Source of the DNA: Lumbricus terrestris
Taxonomy: Eukaryota > Annelida > Clitellata > Crassiclitellata > Lumbricidae
DNA: 64,000 nucleotides
Direction: 5' to 3'
Assembly: GCA_949752735.1 (NCBI GenBank)
Contig: OX457039.1
Span: 24,158,830-24,222,829, forward strand
Below are positions 30,749 to 43,500 of the stretch, piece after piece (positions within the stretch are counted from its first letter, which is position 1; the number at the start of each line of letters is the position of its first letter). Both the position numbers and the translations under genes were made by a program. The notes under the pieces were generated by a model. That model was not told where the DNA came from, searched no databases, and saw only the letters and a list, made by a program, of their open reading frames with translations.

Positions 30749-31668
30749 GGGGTCATTGCATAATTACGTAACGCCAAAAATGGCCGTTTTCGACCCACCC
30801 ACCCACCCTGTAACGCTTCGTAACGTTTCCCTTGACCCACCCACCCACCCTCCCCAGCGTTACGTAACGGTTGCTACGAAAAAATCAATTGAGAGTTATG
30901 TCTATTATTGACTTAGCCTATGTGAGCGCGTAATTATAATTCATATTTTCAGTGAATTTAATATTGCCCAGCAGATGAATTATAGGCTAATTTGACAGTA
31001 TAGGCTTAAAATATACACAATGTTTTATTTATATAAACGAGTCATGCGTGAACTGCAATTTTCTTAAATTATAGGTCTACCTCAAGAATCAAATTTTTTA
31101 GACTGCTGCAAAGTTTCATGGGCTAAATGGATCATTAGCACTTGATCAAAATTACGATGAACTATTTCCTTAGTCTGCAGAGCAGCAGAGGCACTTCGAT
31201 AATTATTAATAGAAATATTGCCGATTTTTGGTGACCATTAATTTCGAATTAAATGGGATCGTGTCCACTAAGTAAAGCATGCTTCAAAGTGGGTTTTTGA
31301 TGTCAGGAATTCAAGAAGAATTAGGCCTACCACGTTGTTCCGTTGGAAAAACTATCACAGCAGTTTCCAGTTCGCACAATGGGAGAACAGAATTGACCTA
31401 GCATATATAACTGGTGTATATTCTGCCGGATCTTATTCATATAAATAGACCAGGCCTACTTCCGTTAAATTTTAAATCAATGTCACGAAGTTTAAACTTC
31501 GATCACATCATGTCTAAAGTGTCATTCGATGGTAATTTAATATTCATTAATAATTTTTTTCAAGGCGTTACGTAACGTTCAGCCTCCCCCACCCACGTAA
31601 CGTTTCGTAACGTTTTCACTGACCCCACCCACCCACCCTCGAGCGTTACGTAATTATGCAATGACCCC
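30749..31668. mobile_element. PIF/Harbinger-like non-autonomous element
   Basis: The termini GGGGTCATTGCATAATTACG and CGTAATTATGCAATGACCCC are perfect inverted repeats, extending to CGTAACGC. TAA is duplicated on both sides (30746-30748 and 31669-31671), the three-base duplication typical of PIF/Harbinger. CCCACCC blocks and CGTAACG motifs recur near both ends. There is no transposase. Related copies are at 44836-45088 and 6930-9110. Confidence 0.85.
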
Positions 31669-32450
31669 TAACGGTACTGCGGAGCCTGCGAGGTCGATGC
31701 TGGAAAGTGAAGGAAAATAACGCAAGCATTGTCGTGACCCGAACAAAATTGCCTCAGACTTGTTTGGGTTTATAGCCAAACCATTAAAACAGAACCAGGC
31801 ATATAAAGATGACAGGCACTCCTCAAGTTTAATTTTACCGGACTGATCAGTGTGTGACAGAGCAATATAGAGCTGAGTGTCGTCCGTGTACTGCTGTAAT
31901 TGGACACCAAAATGATTAGCTATGCGATTAATTGGGGAGGTAAAGACGGTGAATAATAGAGGACCAAGGACAGATCCCTGTGGAACTCCAGCAGTGCAAA
32001 CAGTGGGTTCGGACCGAGCGGTACCGATGCCCACCTGCTGATTCCTGTTACCCAGATAAGACGCTAACCAGTTTAAAGCAGTACCAGAGACACCGAAGCT
32101 TTTCGTGAGTCTAGAAAGAAGTAATTGATGGTCTACGGTATCGAAAGCTGCGCTGAGGTCAAGACATACAGAAAGGCAGGCTTTTCCATTGTCAATAGAC
32201 GAAAAGATGTTGTACAGCATGGATGTAAGGGCAGTCTCAGTGGAATAGCCTTCACGATAAGCTGACTGAAAAGGACTGAAGTTGGGAGAGGAAGTGATAT
32301 GTTTCTTGATGCGAGTAAGAAAGAGACGTTCAAGGATCTTGGAAATGTTATTTAGGTTCGAGATAGGTCTGAAGTTAGACAGATTATTGGAATCTAGGTC
32401 AGGTTTTTTAAGCAAAGGAGTAACTAAAGCAGACTTAAAGCATGACTCTC
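31669..32450 (-). pseudogene. Reverse transcriptase N-terminal half of LINE family B
   Basis: An open minus-strand frame encodes the fingers and palm of a non-LTR reverse transcriptase. The first catalytic aspartate lies in CLDLSAAFDTVDH and the box [13 protein letters not shown] is intact. The YADD motif reads YTDD, so alanine is replaced by threonine while both aspartates remain. The frame is cut by the transposon at 31668. Confidence 0.8.
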
Positions 32451-32467
32451 CCCTAATTAGGGGAGAG
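32446..32467. repeat. Perfect 22-bp palindrome at a LINE 5' junction
   Basis: CTCTCCCCTAA and its exact reverse complement abut at the point where LINE family B ends. Confidence 0.85.
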
Positions 32468-32742
32468 TGCTCCAAGATGCCCATGCTAACGAAGATTGTG
32501 CTTTTCTTCTGTGTGGATTTCAAGAGAAGTACATGTTGACCCAAAGAATGATCTTTTTTTTAAGCGATTGGGAAGAACATTTATTGAAGTCTTAAATCAT
32601 ATGTTTAAACAATGAAATAATGGGAAATTTTGACGAGATAACATGTCACTATTTCATGTTCTGTGGAAATTTTTTAAAACAATGGCAGGGATGCTTTTCA
32701 AGTCTTAAACCACGGCAATTTAATAAAAAATGACAGTCTAAG

Positions 32743-33000
32743 ATGCTACCATCGCAGTGTGGCAAGAGAATAAATTCGAAAATGGTTGGGAGCACATCCC
32801 CAAGTCCCTTCGGCCCTTCTCTGCTCGGTGATCGTCCTTTGACTGCGAGTTCGTCCCCTAAAACCATGAACAAGTCTCCGCTTATGAACAGAGGTAATTT
32901 CAATAACTCTCCGATCAAAAAAGATTCAAAAAAATTTACTCTTCGGGTCAACTTGGCACCCATGGATAGCGATGTGTCTATCAGTTTTTTTTACTATTAA
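32743..33000 (+). CDS. Possible host-gene exon, unrecognised
   Basis: An 85-codon frame rich in S, P, K and N includes TSPSPFGPSLLGDRPLTASS, SPKTMNKSPLMN and KKFTLRVNLAPMDSDVS. It has five SP pairs and a composition unlike the transposon frames around it. A CAG acceptor-like site lies at 32755-32757, and GTAATT at 32895 could be a donor. I do not recognise the family. It could equally be chance or an unrecognised transposon piece. Confidence 0.28.
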   Translation: MLPSQCGKRINSKMVGSTSPSPFGPSLLGDRPLTASSSPKTMNKSPLMNRGNFNNSPIKKDSKKFTLRVNLAPMDSDVSISFFYY

Positions 33001-33650
33001 ATGAATATAATCATAATAAAATTTCGATTTCAGAACCGACGTTGGGTCTGAAATAATGTCTATGCACCGTGTTAGATTTACATTTCTAAGTACACAAACT
33101 ACACACGCTGATGCGTCATTTAATAAAGGCACAATCATCCTACATTGAAATAAAAATTATATCAAGAAGTTGAAACCACGATCGAATGCACGATCCATTA
33201 CAACGCATAAACAGTGTAAATTTGCATGCACGCACAATACTGCAGCCTTTAGCAAAGCCAGATTCTGTCGCGTGACTCGGTTGATAGCAGCACGGATTTT
33301 AAACTCTACATGTATATAGAAGCGCATTAGTTCACGCGTACTTCACTTTGAATTTATGGAAATCATCATGGCAGGCAGCTCAGATGAGGCTATTTTTTTT
33401 AGCAAGATGAATGTTTAAACTTTCCAATGATATTACACATGGGATAAATTAACCGAATAAGACCATAACATTACGCTTGAAACAACCCTAAAAATGTTTT
33501 AAAATCCCCCAAAATTTGTATTTATCACACAAACTTCTTGAATTTGTTGCAAAAGAGGTCCAATAATAATAAATCAATATATTTTTCATGTATATAAGAT
33601 CTTGTTTACTGATATATGCGAAAAAACGATAATCAAAAAATTTACGCCTG
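33001..33650. other. No gene seen
   Basis: AT-rich sequence without supported features. Confidence 0.4.
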
Positions 33651-33651
33651 A

Positions 33652-33861
33652 TTGGTGTTTTATCTAATTTCCTCTGTTTTATCATTTTCGACTTCTGCCT
33701 CCTTATGCATGAGCAGGCCACATCTGCAAGACAAGAAATGTTTTAAGAGTTTATTCTACTGCCAGAAATTTATAAAGTACTGTGAATGTGTGCTGTTATT
33801 CAGACATCAGATACAACAAAGCCTAGAAAAATTTCTGATTGATGATGAAGAGAAACCATGA
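33652..33861 (+). CDS. Possible terminal exon convergent with NDUFV2, unrecognised
   Basis: The frame ends KFIKYCECVLLFRHQIQQSL then EKFLIDDEEKP and a stop at 33861. An AATAAA lies 105 bases downstream at 33966-33971. It would face NDUFV2 tail to tail, with the two candidate poly(A) signals only about 10 bases apart. No family is recognised and the 5' boundary is not fixed, so this may be non-coding. Confidence 0.25.
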   Translation: MVFYLISSVLSFSTSASLCMSRPHLQDKKCFKSLFYCQKFIKYCECVLLFRHQIQQSLEKFLIDDEEKP

Positions 33862-33953
33862 CCTTTTCCAGAATGTCTACATCTGGTGAATGGGAAGCTG
33901 TCCAAGAAGTCGGGCATACTAAGAAGAATGACTAACATCAACTGTTCCATTTC

Positions 33954-33959
33954 TTTATT
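33954..33959 (-). promoter_or_regulatory. Candidate NDUFV2 poly(A) signal
   Basis: AATAAA on the minus strand, 46 bases beyond the stop codon. A plus-strand AATAAA sits at 33966-33971. Confidence 0.45.
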
Positions 33960-34005
33960 CTTTTCAATAAACTACGTAGTTCTCAATCTAGTAAAGTCTT
34001 CGTTG

Positions 34006-34108
34006 TTACAGATCGCTGCGAACCTTGAACCCAGGACCATACGGTGGCGTTGTTAGTGAAGTCAACCCACCTGCAGGCTCTGATGCGAAGCGTTTGCCTT
34101 GACCACTT
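34006..34108 (-). CDS. NDUFV2: NDUFV2 last exon ([18 protein letters not shown] ...)
   Basis: The acceptor is GATTTGCAG. The translation [20 protein letters not shown] then [13 protein letters not shown] and TAA matches the conserved NDUFV2 C-terminus. Confidence 0.93.
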
Positions 34109-37100
34109 CTGCAAATCAATTCAGATGTTAATGAAGTCACAGTTATTGTAAAGTCACAGTTATTGTAATATTGGAATGCTTCCATTGCTAGAGCTCTAAG
34201 TTGCACTGATGTAAGTGAAATGGTTACTTCCACTATGGCCTTCGTTGTGAGTATATAGATCTGTGTATCCGCATATTAGACCAATTGATAGTAAATTTAT
34301 TGAATTTAAACAAGTTACAGTTCACATATAGTTGTACCAATAAAAGATATTTTTATACCACATGGCAATTTTTAGGACTTTTGATGTGTCCTACACTCAA
34401 TCCGTGCTATAGTTTGCCAGGCGACTCTTATATGGTATGCCAGATACCCCAGTCCCTGTCCCACTCCCCTTCCCTGTTATTGATCTATGTGCACTAATCT
34501 TCCCTCCTATTCTAATCTTGTCCAACCTCTTCTGTCACTATGGCTGGCCTGGCCTCTCCAATCCACAACTTCCCAGGATTTTGACTGGCTCTTCAGCTGC
34601 TGTTCTAATATCTAATGAACCATGGACGGTTCTAGGACAAATTCTGCTGACCTCCACACTGACTGCGACTGCAGATGCAGAACTTCTGAGCTAGGAACCC
34701 AAGAAGTAGCAGACTAGTCTACCTGCAGCCCTTCGATATTAGAGCAGCAAAATTCTGTCTGTATGAACCAAGGAAAGGAACGGGAGGAGAGATCAACTCT
34801 GCTGCTGCCTGAGCACTGAGAAACGCCCAACCCCTGTCACAGTGCAATACTTCAAGCATATATGTAGAAATAAGCGCAAAGCAACGGAGTCAAGCTATAT
34901 GAGCCTAGCCGAAGCATTTCAGACTGATTTAAGGGGAGAGAGACGTTGTTTCGGGAGGCTCATGAAAAGCGAGTTGCAGTAATCTAGGCGGGAACAGACA
35001 AACACATGAACTATTGTAGTAAAGACCGAAAGAAAGACTGATCAGATGCCGCCTCAGTTGAAAAAAAAGACGGTTCAGGTTAGACATATGCTCCTTAAGT
35101 TAAGCATGAGGGAGTAGTCAAGTGTGATACAAGTACTACATTCTGTAGTATGCCTCTGGCATCTATTGAGCAAGGAAGAATTGGGTCAATTAATTTTGAT
35201 TCAAAAGTCCGAATTTTCGTAATCCTAAAAATAAGGGATTCCATGTTTGTCAGTCCCAGCGATCCTGGGATTCAGGATTACATTCACTGGTAAAGACGAA
35301 AAATTTCTTTAACCAATAATATGCTTGCTTTGGCAAAAGAAATGAGTGGCTACTTGTGTGAAAATTCTAAGCTGAAATTCACATGCTTCTCACCGTGGTC
35401 CAGGCTTTGGTTTCTTTCCTGCCCGCAGATCATCTATAATTTCATTCACATCTTCAACTGTCAGATCCTCCTGAATTCACAAGGCAAAATCAATGTAATT
35501 CACTGAAACAGTCAAATCAGTAAAGTGCTTCAAAAACTGCAAATGAACTGCAAGTTATTCAGCATTAGTATAAAGTTTTCACATCAATTATGCCAGGTAT
35601 ATCTATGCCAGGTTTATGCCAGATATCTGCAACGGTATGGTGTATGTGTAAACATCTGGCATGGCCATTTTGTGTGAAGTTTCCAGTTTTATGATTTTTC
35701 AATGCAAAGCCTAAGTTTTCCACAATCTAGGACAGCGTTTCCCAAAGTGGGTTCCGCAGAACCCTAGGGTTGCATGGGGTGGGCGCAGGGGTTCCGCGAA
35801 AAGTTGTTTAAATACTTTCTTAATATGAATGATGATAATAATTGAATACGAAACCATTCAAAATAGGCGACAACCAGTTAACTCTTCTAATGAAGACTAC
35901 GAACTTCTTATTGACATAACGCAAATGAAGCAGAATTCCAATCAACTGATCAGTGTCTGGATTGGGATAGCTAAAAAAATACTCCCCAGTAACTGCAATT
36001 AGCATGTTTTTTGCCATTTGCCACGTAAAAATTGTACGAAACCGTATTCTCATATTTTACTGGAACAGAAGCAAACTATAGAAATTAAAGAAATAACACA
36101 GCTGACAATAAAAATCCAGCTTTCTAGCATTAAGCCAGTTAGGTCAGACAAAGTGCATAAGAAGAAACAAGTGTGGTTCGCATTCTAATTTCATGTACTT
36201 CCATGCCTATTGTGTTTAAAGAGTTGTGGTTTTCAAAACGGTGCAGTTTAATTTTTTCTATAGAAAAAATAAACTTTTAGTGCATGTTTTGTAGGCCAAG
36301 GCTTCTCAGGCGATATGCATGTTTTAATGCATTTAGTTGAGACTGGATTTCCGTGAGAAAATATTAGGATGCCAAGGCTTCCGTGGCCCAAAAAGTTTGG
36401 GAAACGCTAGAAGTTTTTACAAGATGTTTTGGTCAGACATTTTATCGGCTATTTGTATAAAACTGCACGACACTGCAAATGTTATAGCTTCCCATGTGGA
36501 GGTACCTAGCATTTCAACTTTACATCAAACATTGTTTAGGTGAGAAAACTACAGACAATCGAAAACTGTTGGCCAGTTATGTGCTTGGTGAGGAGGATAC
36601 TACATCCTTGCACAATATGGTTTCCAAAAAATCTGGTCAAGAAGGATACCCAATGCCATCCATAGGCGTAGGAGGCGGGAGTCCAGGGGGGCAAATGCCC
36701 CCCAAATTTAGGGCAAATGTGTTTTTCGGGCAAAAGAGGCACAGACGGGGAAAAAAATTCGGAACTTTTCTGTGGACAAACAGGTGCAGGCGGATTTTTT
36801 TTCGGGTACATAGGGATAAAAGAAAACTTTTATGAAGATTTATAGGAAATGACTAATAAAAAAAGTCATCAGATTTTTCGGATGAGGAAATCCTAAGATT
36901 TTGGGTGGATGACTAAAAAAAAAGGTCATCAGATTTTTCGGCAAAAATAAAAATTTTCCTCCCCCACTTCCGAAATGTCCCCTACGCCTATATCCCATAT
37001 AAGGTGAAAAAAATAACGTTTTCCGGTAACCCGACCGACCCACTTTTTTGGCCGCGACTCGAATAATTTTTTGAAAAGTTTTTATTTGTATTGACATAAT

Positions 37101-37514
37101 ACAGCGACATTGCCTTACCAGAGGTAGAATTGGGACGCTATAATTATAGCGTCCCAATTATAGTGACTAAAGCAGAGTATGTGTACACAGTCGTCTTTCA
37201 GGGTATATAAGGTTCCCTTAATTGGAGCAATCAATAGTTTCTCACGGTCAGTTTGACCAGGCAGACGGTTGTGGGTGGGATAGTAATAGATCTTGGCTGA
37301 TGCTTCAAATTTACCTGACAACTCTGATCGCTGCTACATACAATGTACACACAGCTGGACTGTCTAACCTAGGACATGTCAAGACCTGACCACTCATCTG
37401 TCTGGGTAACTCTAAGCAGATTACCTACCGTCTTACCCCAGCGTGTGCGTCCTACAAATATTCCAGTGTTTATATACACACATATATTTATACATTACAT
37501 ATACACACATGCGT

Positions 37515-37569
<55 letters not shown>

Positions 37570-40500
37570 TATCCCTTGCATTGATTCTATCACAATGCAT
37601 GTGCCAGGGTGTTTATATTTGGGTCTCAACTGGGCACACAGAATATGCTAATCTGCATAAAGGAACCCTCACAGGTTAGTGGACAGATCTTGGCTGCGCA
37701 ATTCCTCTACTTAGTTTAGACAGCCCAGTTCTCTCACAGTAACTCCTTGTGGATATTCCCTAGAGGGTCGTTGCTTGTTGCAGATGAAGCCAATGATGGC
37801 TGCCATCTGCTTCAAGTTTATTGCTTTACTAGATGTTTGTCTTAAGACAGTCCATTCTTTGCTCACTGTGCCCCCCATTCTTTGCTCACTGTGCCTTAAT
37901 AAGCTCTCTTGTTCTCACTGTGCTCTCTTTTGCTCACTGTGCTTACTATGCTTTCTTGTGCTTCCAGTGCTCTCTTCTACTAACTCTGCTCTCTTCTGCT
38001 CACTGAGCAGTTCCCATTTGAAATTGAGCATTCTTTGGTGAAGAATTTAACATTCTGAGTAACAGCGAAGCCTTGCGACTTCTATGGGTGACTGACTACT
38101 TCCTGGCTGCCAGTCTTAAGAGACCTCTAGATCTCGGTGGCTCCACTGCTGATTCAATGCCTCCTTCCTTCACTTCTACGGAGTCAGTTTTCAAGGATTT
38201 TCGACCTTGAATCAGAACTACGTCATCTCCTCTCTACTTCTAATTTAAAATCATGTGAATTGGATCCACTTCCCTCGTTTGTTATTGTAGATGTTCTAGA
38301 TGACATTGTCCCATTTTTGTACTTATTTAATAGATCTCTTTTTGATGGTCACCTTCCAGCATCTGAGAAATGTGCTGTTGTATTCCCCACTCTTAAGAAG
38401 CCCAAACTCAATCCTAGCATATGTCAAAATTATCGTCCTATTGCAAATCTTTCCTTTCTCTCTAAGACTTTAGAGCGACCTGTTTCTTTGCAACTTTTTC
38501 CTTATCTTGAACAATCGGGCTTTCTTCCTCCCTGACAATCTGGCTTTAGAGCTCACCACTCGACTGAAACTGCTCTTCTTTCTCTTCTTTCTGACATCGA
38601 TTCTGCTATGGATAAATTACTCTTCTAGCACTTTTTGATGCATCTTCATTCATCAGCATTTGATATGGTAGATCATGATATTCTATTGCGTTGCCTTGAA
38701 ACTTCCTTTGGTCTTAGTGGCCTTCCTATTCTTTGGTTTCGCTCATATCTTTCTGATCGTACCCAAATGGTTATTTTAGATGACTCTCGCTCTTCATGGG
38801 TTCCTGTTAAATTCGGAGTTCCTCAAGGATCCGTTCTGGATCCACTTCTTTATATCTTGTTTACAGCTGATATTCCTCTTCTCTTTGCGAAGCACTCAGC
38901 CTCTGGTCACCTCTATGCTGATGATGTCCAGACTTTTGTTCACGGCTCCTCTTCTCAACAACTTGCTCTTTATCAGTCTATTGAATCTCTTTCTGCTGAT
39001 CTCAATTGTTGGGTGTCCTCAAATCGTCTCTTGCTCAACTCTTCCAAGACTCAATTTAACTGGATGGGCACTCGTCAACAACTAAATAAAATTGATCACG
39101 CTTTACTTGCCGAACGGTTTCCTCAATTTACTCTCTTCACAAATGTTCGTAACCTGGGTGCAGGGCTGAAAGTGAGCTGGGTCTTTCCGGGTCTCAGACC
39201 CGGCATTAATTTTTTGGCGCTTGAATAAACACTTATATCTAGCACCCTTTGGGCCGAAGAGTCCCAGCAATTTTTTCAAACCACTTTCAACCCTGCCTGG
39301 GTGTTACTCTAGACAGTACTCTTTCCTTCTCTGCACATATCTCTAATCTTTCTCGGTCCAGCTTCTATCATCTACAACGTTTACGTGCCATTCGTCGATC
39401 TGTCTCCTTGTTGATTTTTTCTTCTATGGTTCATGCCTTCATCTGTTCTCGTATTGACTACTGCAACTCATTACTCATTGGAACACCAAAACTTTGCCTC
39501 GCACCACTCCAATCGGTGCTCAATGCATCTGCTCGCTTGATTGCCCGCCTCTCTCGTTTCTCTCACATTTCAACTTTTATGACTGAACACCTTCATTGGC
39601 TTCCCTTAACTGCACGGATTCAATATAAAATTCTCTTTCTTACCTATAGGATGTTCTTGGGTACAGCTTCTCGCTACCTCTGTGATCTTATTAGGCGACC
39701 TATCTCAACTACTACTGGACGTCCTCTCCGCTCTTTAGACCGTCATGACCTTCTCATACCACGGTCTCGGACTTCTACACCCCAGCATCGTGCCTTTGCT
39801 TCTGTCGGACCTTTACTTTGGAATGGCCTCCCTGCTATAATTCGTACTCAGATCTTATCTGGAAGCACTGCTGTTTCTGCCCATCTCCTGAAAACTTTTC
39901 CTTTTCAAGGGGATCTTTGCACTGGGAGCACCTCTGATTAGGTTGTACTGTGAGAGGCGCTTTATAAATCCAAAAATAGTATAGTATAGTGTCATTTTCA
40001 CTTGAGCCACCTCTATTGGTAATTGGGGAACAAAGGAAATCTAGAAACATCTAGTTGGAAATACTCACTGGCTTTGTCAGTCGAGAACAACACTTGTTCT
40101 GTTCCCACTCATCTTCCCCTCCCACTCTACCTTGCCAGAAAAGACGTCAACAAAATTAAATTAATAAGATGGGAAACACCTTTTTTGGCCTAACTGCACA
40201 GCAGCACTTCACAAACAGGTCTACATCTCATTATTTGGAATGCAAGGAGGCAAGATCACTCCCATGGTTTAAATCAGGAATGTCAAACCTTTTCTGATGA
40301 TTGATCAGTGGCACTATTTTCCAGCAAGTGATGCAGAAAATGCCTGACAAAATGGGTAACATCTGGACACATGGAAAAGCAGATTTAACTTGGTCTCTGT
40401 AGGACAAAAAAGCAATGTTGGCAAGCGATAAATGGCCCGCTTTCACACCTGTGATAAATTACAACTTGGACATTCTAATTGTGGTGGGCCATGGCACCAA

Positions 40501-43500
40501 GCTGTGATGGGGCAGGTATATGGTCCAGGTTTCGTTTTCGAGTTATCACAGAAAACCTTGCAACTCCTCGCTACATTAAGTGGAGAACTGGCAATTTTCC
40601 ATCGGACACACGGAAAAGCAGATTTAGCTTGGCCAAATTTTATCACTTTTGAATTCATCCTGGTTCCTTCCAAATACTCTGGTCTAACACAATTTCCAGC
40701 CTCTATTGAATAAAATTGCTGCCACCAGCCCTACAATTTGTCCAGGAAATTACAACTTTAAACACAACTCGAAACACTGGGCATTTTTAATACACAGTTG
40801 ATGATCTCAAAATCCAAGTGGATTATCAAGGTTGTCCCTCATAAGCTCACTGTGCCCTCCTAAGCTAACTTAGCTCTCTTGTGCTCACTGTGCCCTCTTT
40901 TGCTCTCTGCTTCTTTCTGCTCTGTTTTGCTCCTGTGTTTACTGTGATTTCTTGTGCTCATAGCGCTCTCCTACTAACTCAGCTCTCTTCTGCTCACTGA
41001 GCAGTTCTTTTTTAAATCGAACACCCTTTGGTGAAGGATTAAACAAAATGAGTAACAAGAGATATCTTGTGACTTCTATGGGTGACTGACTACTTAAAGG
41101 CATGTACCATAGTCAAAACACCTTGGAGGACACTCCTAATTGCCCTAAGTCATCTCAAGTGGTAGTAACAGGAATGGGTCAAGAGAGACAGGTGTTCAGT
41201 AAATGTCAGTGCACTGTCAAGTGTGACACCCAGATCACAAACACTATAAGAAAAGGTGAAGTCAGAGAATAATGAGGCATTAGGCAACATGAATGCATGC
41301 TGTGCCCAGTAGGGTGTGACAGATTCTCAAGTTGGAAATCGGTTTGAGCCAGATTTTGCCATACACCAATTAGTCAGAATCGGTGCATACTAGGACTCAT
41401 ATCCATATGTGACACAGACGTTTCTGACCTTTTAGTCATATACCTGTACAAAGGTGCTATTTTAAAATGATTTCTTGCAGTTCTAAGGAATTTTTTTTCT
41501 AAATAAGGTTATACTCCTTCAAGTAGCTAAAAGTTTCAGAATATTGATGTCATCAAAAGCCTCAGAAACCGCTAATGGATCATAACTGCAATTTGGCTGG
41601 GCAGTAAATGAATATAATTAGGGTTGTTGTTCGATTAAAAATTTTAATCGAAATTAATCGCGCGATTAATTTTTTTAATTGCAATTAACTGCAAATTAAT
41701 CGCAATACATTTCCTTCAAATATATTTTCTAAGGACCCCTAAAGCATAAAATTTTAATGACTGAATGCATTCTTAACTATTGCAAACATATTTAATAACC
41801 TTTGGCTTAGGCCTATTGAATTTCTGCATTTAGTTTATTGAACAGTTTTGTATGACAGACACTGTTCAAATCAGTCAACTGCTCAAAATCCGTTAAATTT
41901 TTCATTTGAGCCACCTTTAATTAAAATGATATAGGCCTAAATGTGAAATTAGACAACCGTTTTCTGACTATCAAGATTAATTATTTATTCAGCCAATTGT
42001 ATAGGCAGACCAGTTTATTTACATTGGTCGGTTTAAGGGATGCTCTTATTAATTAACAATAGTAGGTCTACTATTGAACCTCATTATTTACTCAAAAATT
42101 TTCACAAGAGGTTGCGGTTCTTGCCAAGCCTCGTCTCAGATGTCCTTCTGTAAACATTTATCATTTTAAAACCTGAAATCCATTGGTCTTGCCATCTCAT
42201 GGAGTTCAACCAACGTAGTCTGACGTCTGACGGGGTGAGGAAAGAGGAAACTACCTTCTATAGTGGATGATGCGATGCGGCCGATGTCGACGACTCATTT
42301 AACGAATGTTTTGGTTCGCATGCAGGCGATAATTGAGCAAAGAATTGCAAAGATAATACCGTATTTTCGCGAATATATCACGCACACCGGTATAACACGC
42401 ACGCGAATATAACACGCTAGTTTTGGAGATTTGAGTAAAAAATGAATTATATATCACGCACCAGAGTATAAGACGCACCTTTCATGTGACGATCAACGAG
42501 TTGGGCGGACGCGTGCGCTAACGTTAGGCTAATGCTACTCTACCATATATTATTTGTCGCCGGATATGGTCATAACTTTCTAGAATACCAAAATTAAAAT
42601 AATCTCTCTAACTAAAATAACCAAAAAATAAGATTCTTTATAAAATATGAATATTTTAATCAAATAGGCCTATGCTATATTTACAACTCAAAACCAGTAA
42701 GCGGTAATGACCTCGTTCCTCCTTCTTTACTCTCACAAGGTAAGGTCTCCGAAGGTTGTAGATTAATCCTATAGCGCTTGTATGGTGGCTTAAAGGCAGG
42801 CTTCAATATTGTAATAAGGCTTACACAAGCCGACTGTATTTTGTAGGCCTAAGCATTAATTCATAAGTTGTATTTCCTTTGATTGTGACCGCCATTCGAA
42901 AAGGACCGTAGAACGATTTTGAAGAACGAATGTAGACTTATGGATTTCCTTTGACTATGGTCGGAACGGTACCTACTTCGAGGCTTTGATGCAGGCCTGA
43001 ATAGGCTAAAACAACTTAACAAATAGAACTATTTTTGTTTGCCTTTCCTAGCTTTTGACCGGGCAATTATCGTGTATGTTGTTTGCTATAGTAGAAATAT
43101 TTGTTTGATCGCTTCCGCCCATAATCTACGCTGAACAGATTTTACAAATTTGATTGTTGCCGGCCATTCGAAAAGGAGCATAGGACGATTTTGAAGAAAG
43201 TTAGGCTTGGAGATAGGCAAGTTAGAACAGCTAGAACTGTTTGTCTTTCCTTCCTGGAAGAGGAAACGCATGACTCGGAATTAGGCTAGATTTTGCTAGA
43301 TGATAAATTATGGACGATTAAATATAGATTAACTTTTACAAATAATGGAAAATTAAATAGCGTTTCAGATCAATTATGCGCTATATAAATTTTAAGCCAG
43401 TCGATTAGCTTAACGCCGTGCGAGCGATAATAGCTGGATTTTTCTGAAAATGTACGGATGATTACGGTATATAGATTATTATTTTGACATTATGGACGAT

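Larger units (their letters stand above)
30055..32450 (-). mobile_element. CR1/L2-like LINE (family B), split by a PIF/Harbinger-like element
   Basis: The minus-strand protein runs from FKSALVTPLLKKPDLDSNNL and NFRPISNL through [25 protein letters not shown] and YTDDTQLY. After the insertion at 30749-31668 it continues with [18 protein letters not shown] and [16 protein letters not shown]. The catalytic YADD has become YTDD. The 3' end is a TTA repeat at about 30029-30051. The 5' end is truncated at about 32450, next to a palindrome. Confidence 0.85.
37770..39985 (+). mobile_element. CR1/L2-like LINE, nearly full reverse transcriptase, broken
   Basis: The plus-strand protein starts before [21 protein letters not shown] sequence at about 38240 and passes [17 protein letters not shown]. 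An in-frame stop follows at [16 protein letters not shown]. It continues through [22 protein letters not shown], the catalytic LYADDVQ and, after a MITE at 39161-39295, [20 protein letters not shown] to LLKTFPF at about 39900. The 3' tail has the GCACCTCTGATTAGG and GAGAGGCGCTTTATAAAT hairpin and ends in ATAGT repeats. At least three lesions make it inactive. Confidence 0.87.

Noticed and set aside
36337..36543. A plus-strand frame partly outside the hAT element
   Set aside because: It joins transposon end sequence to intron sequence and resembles no protein.
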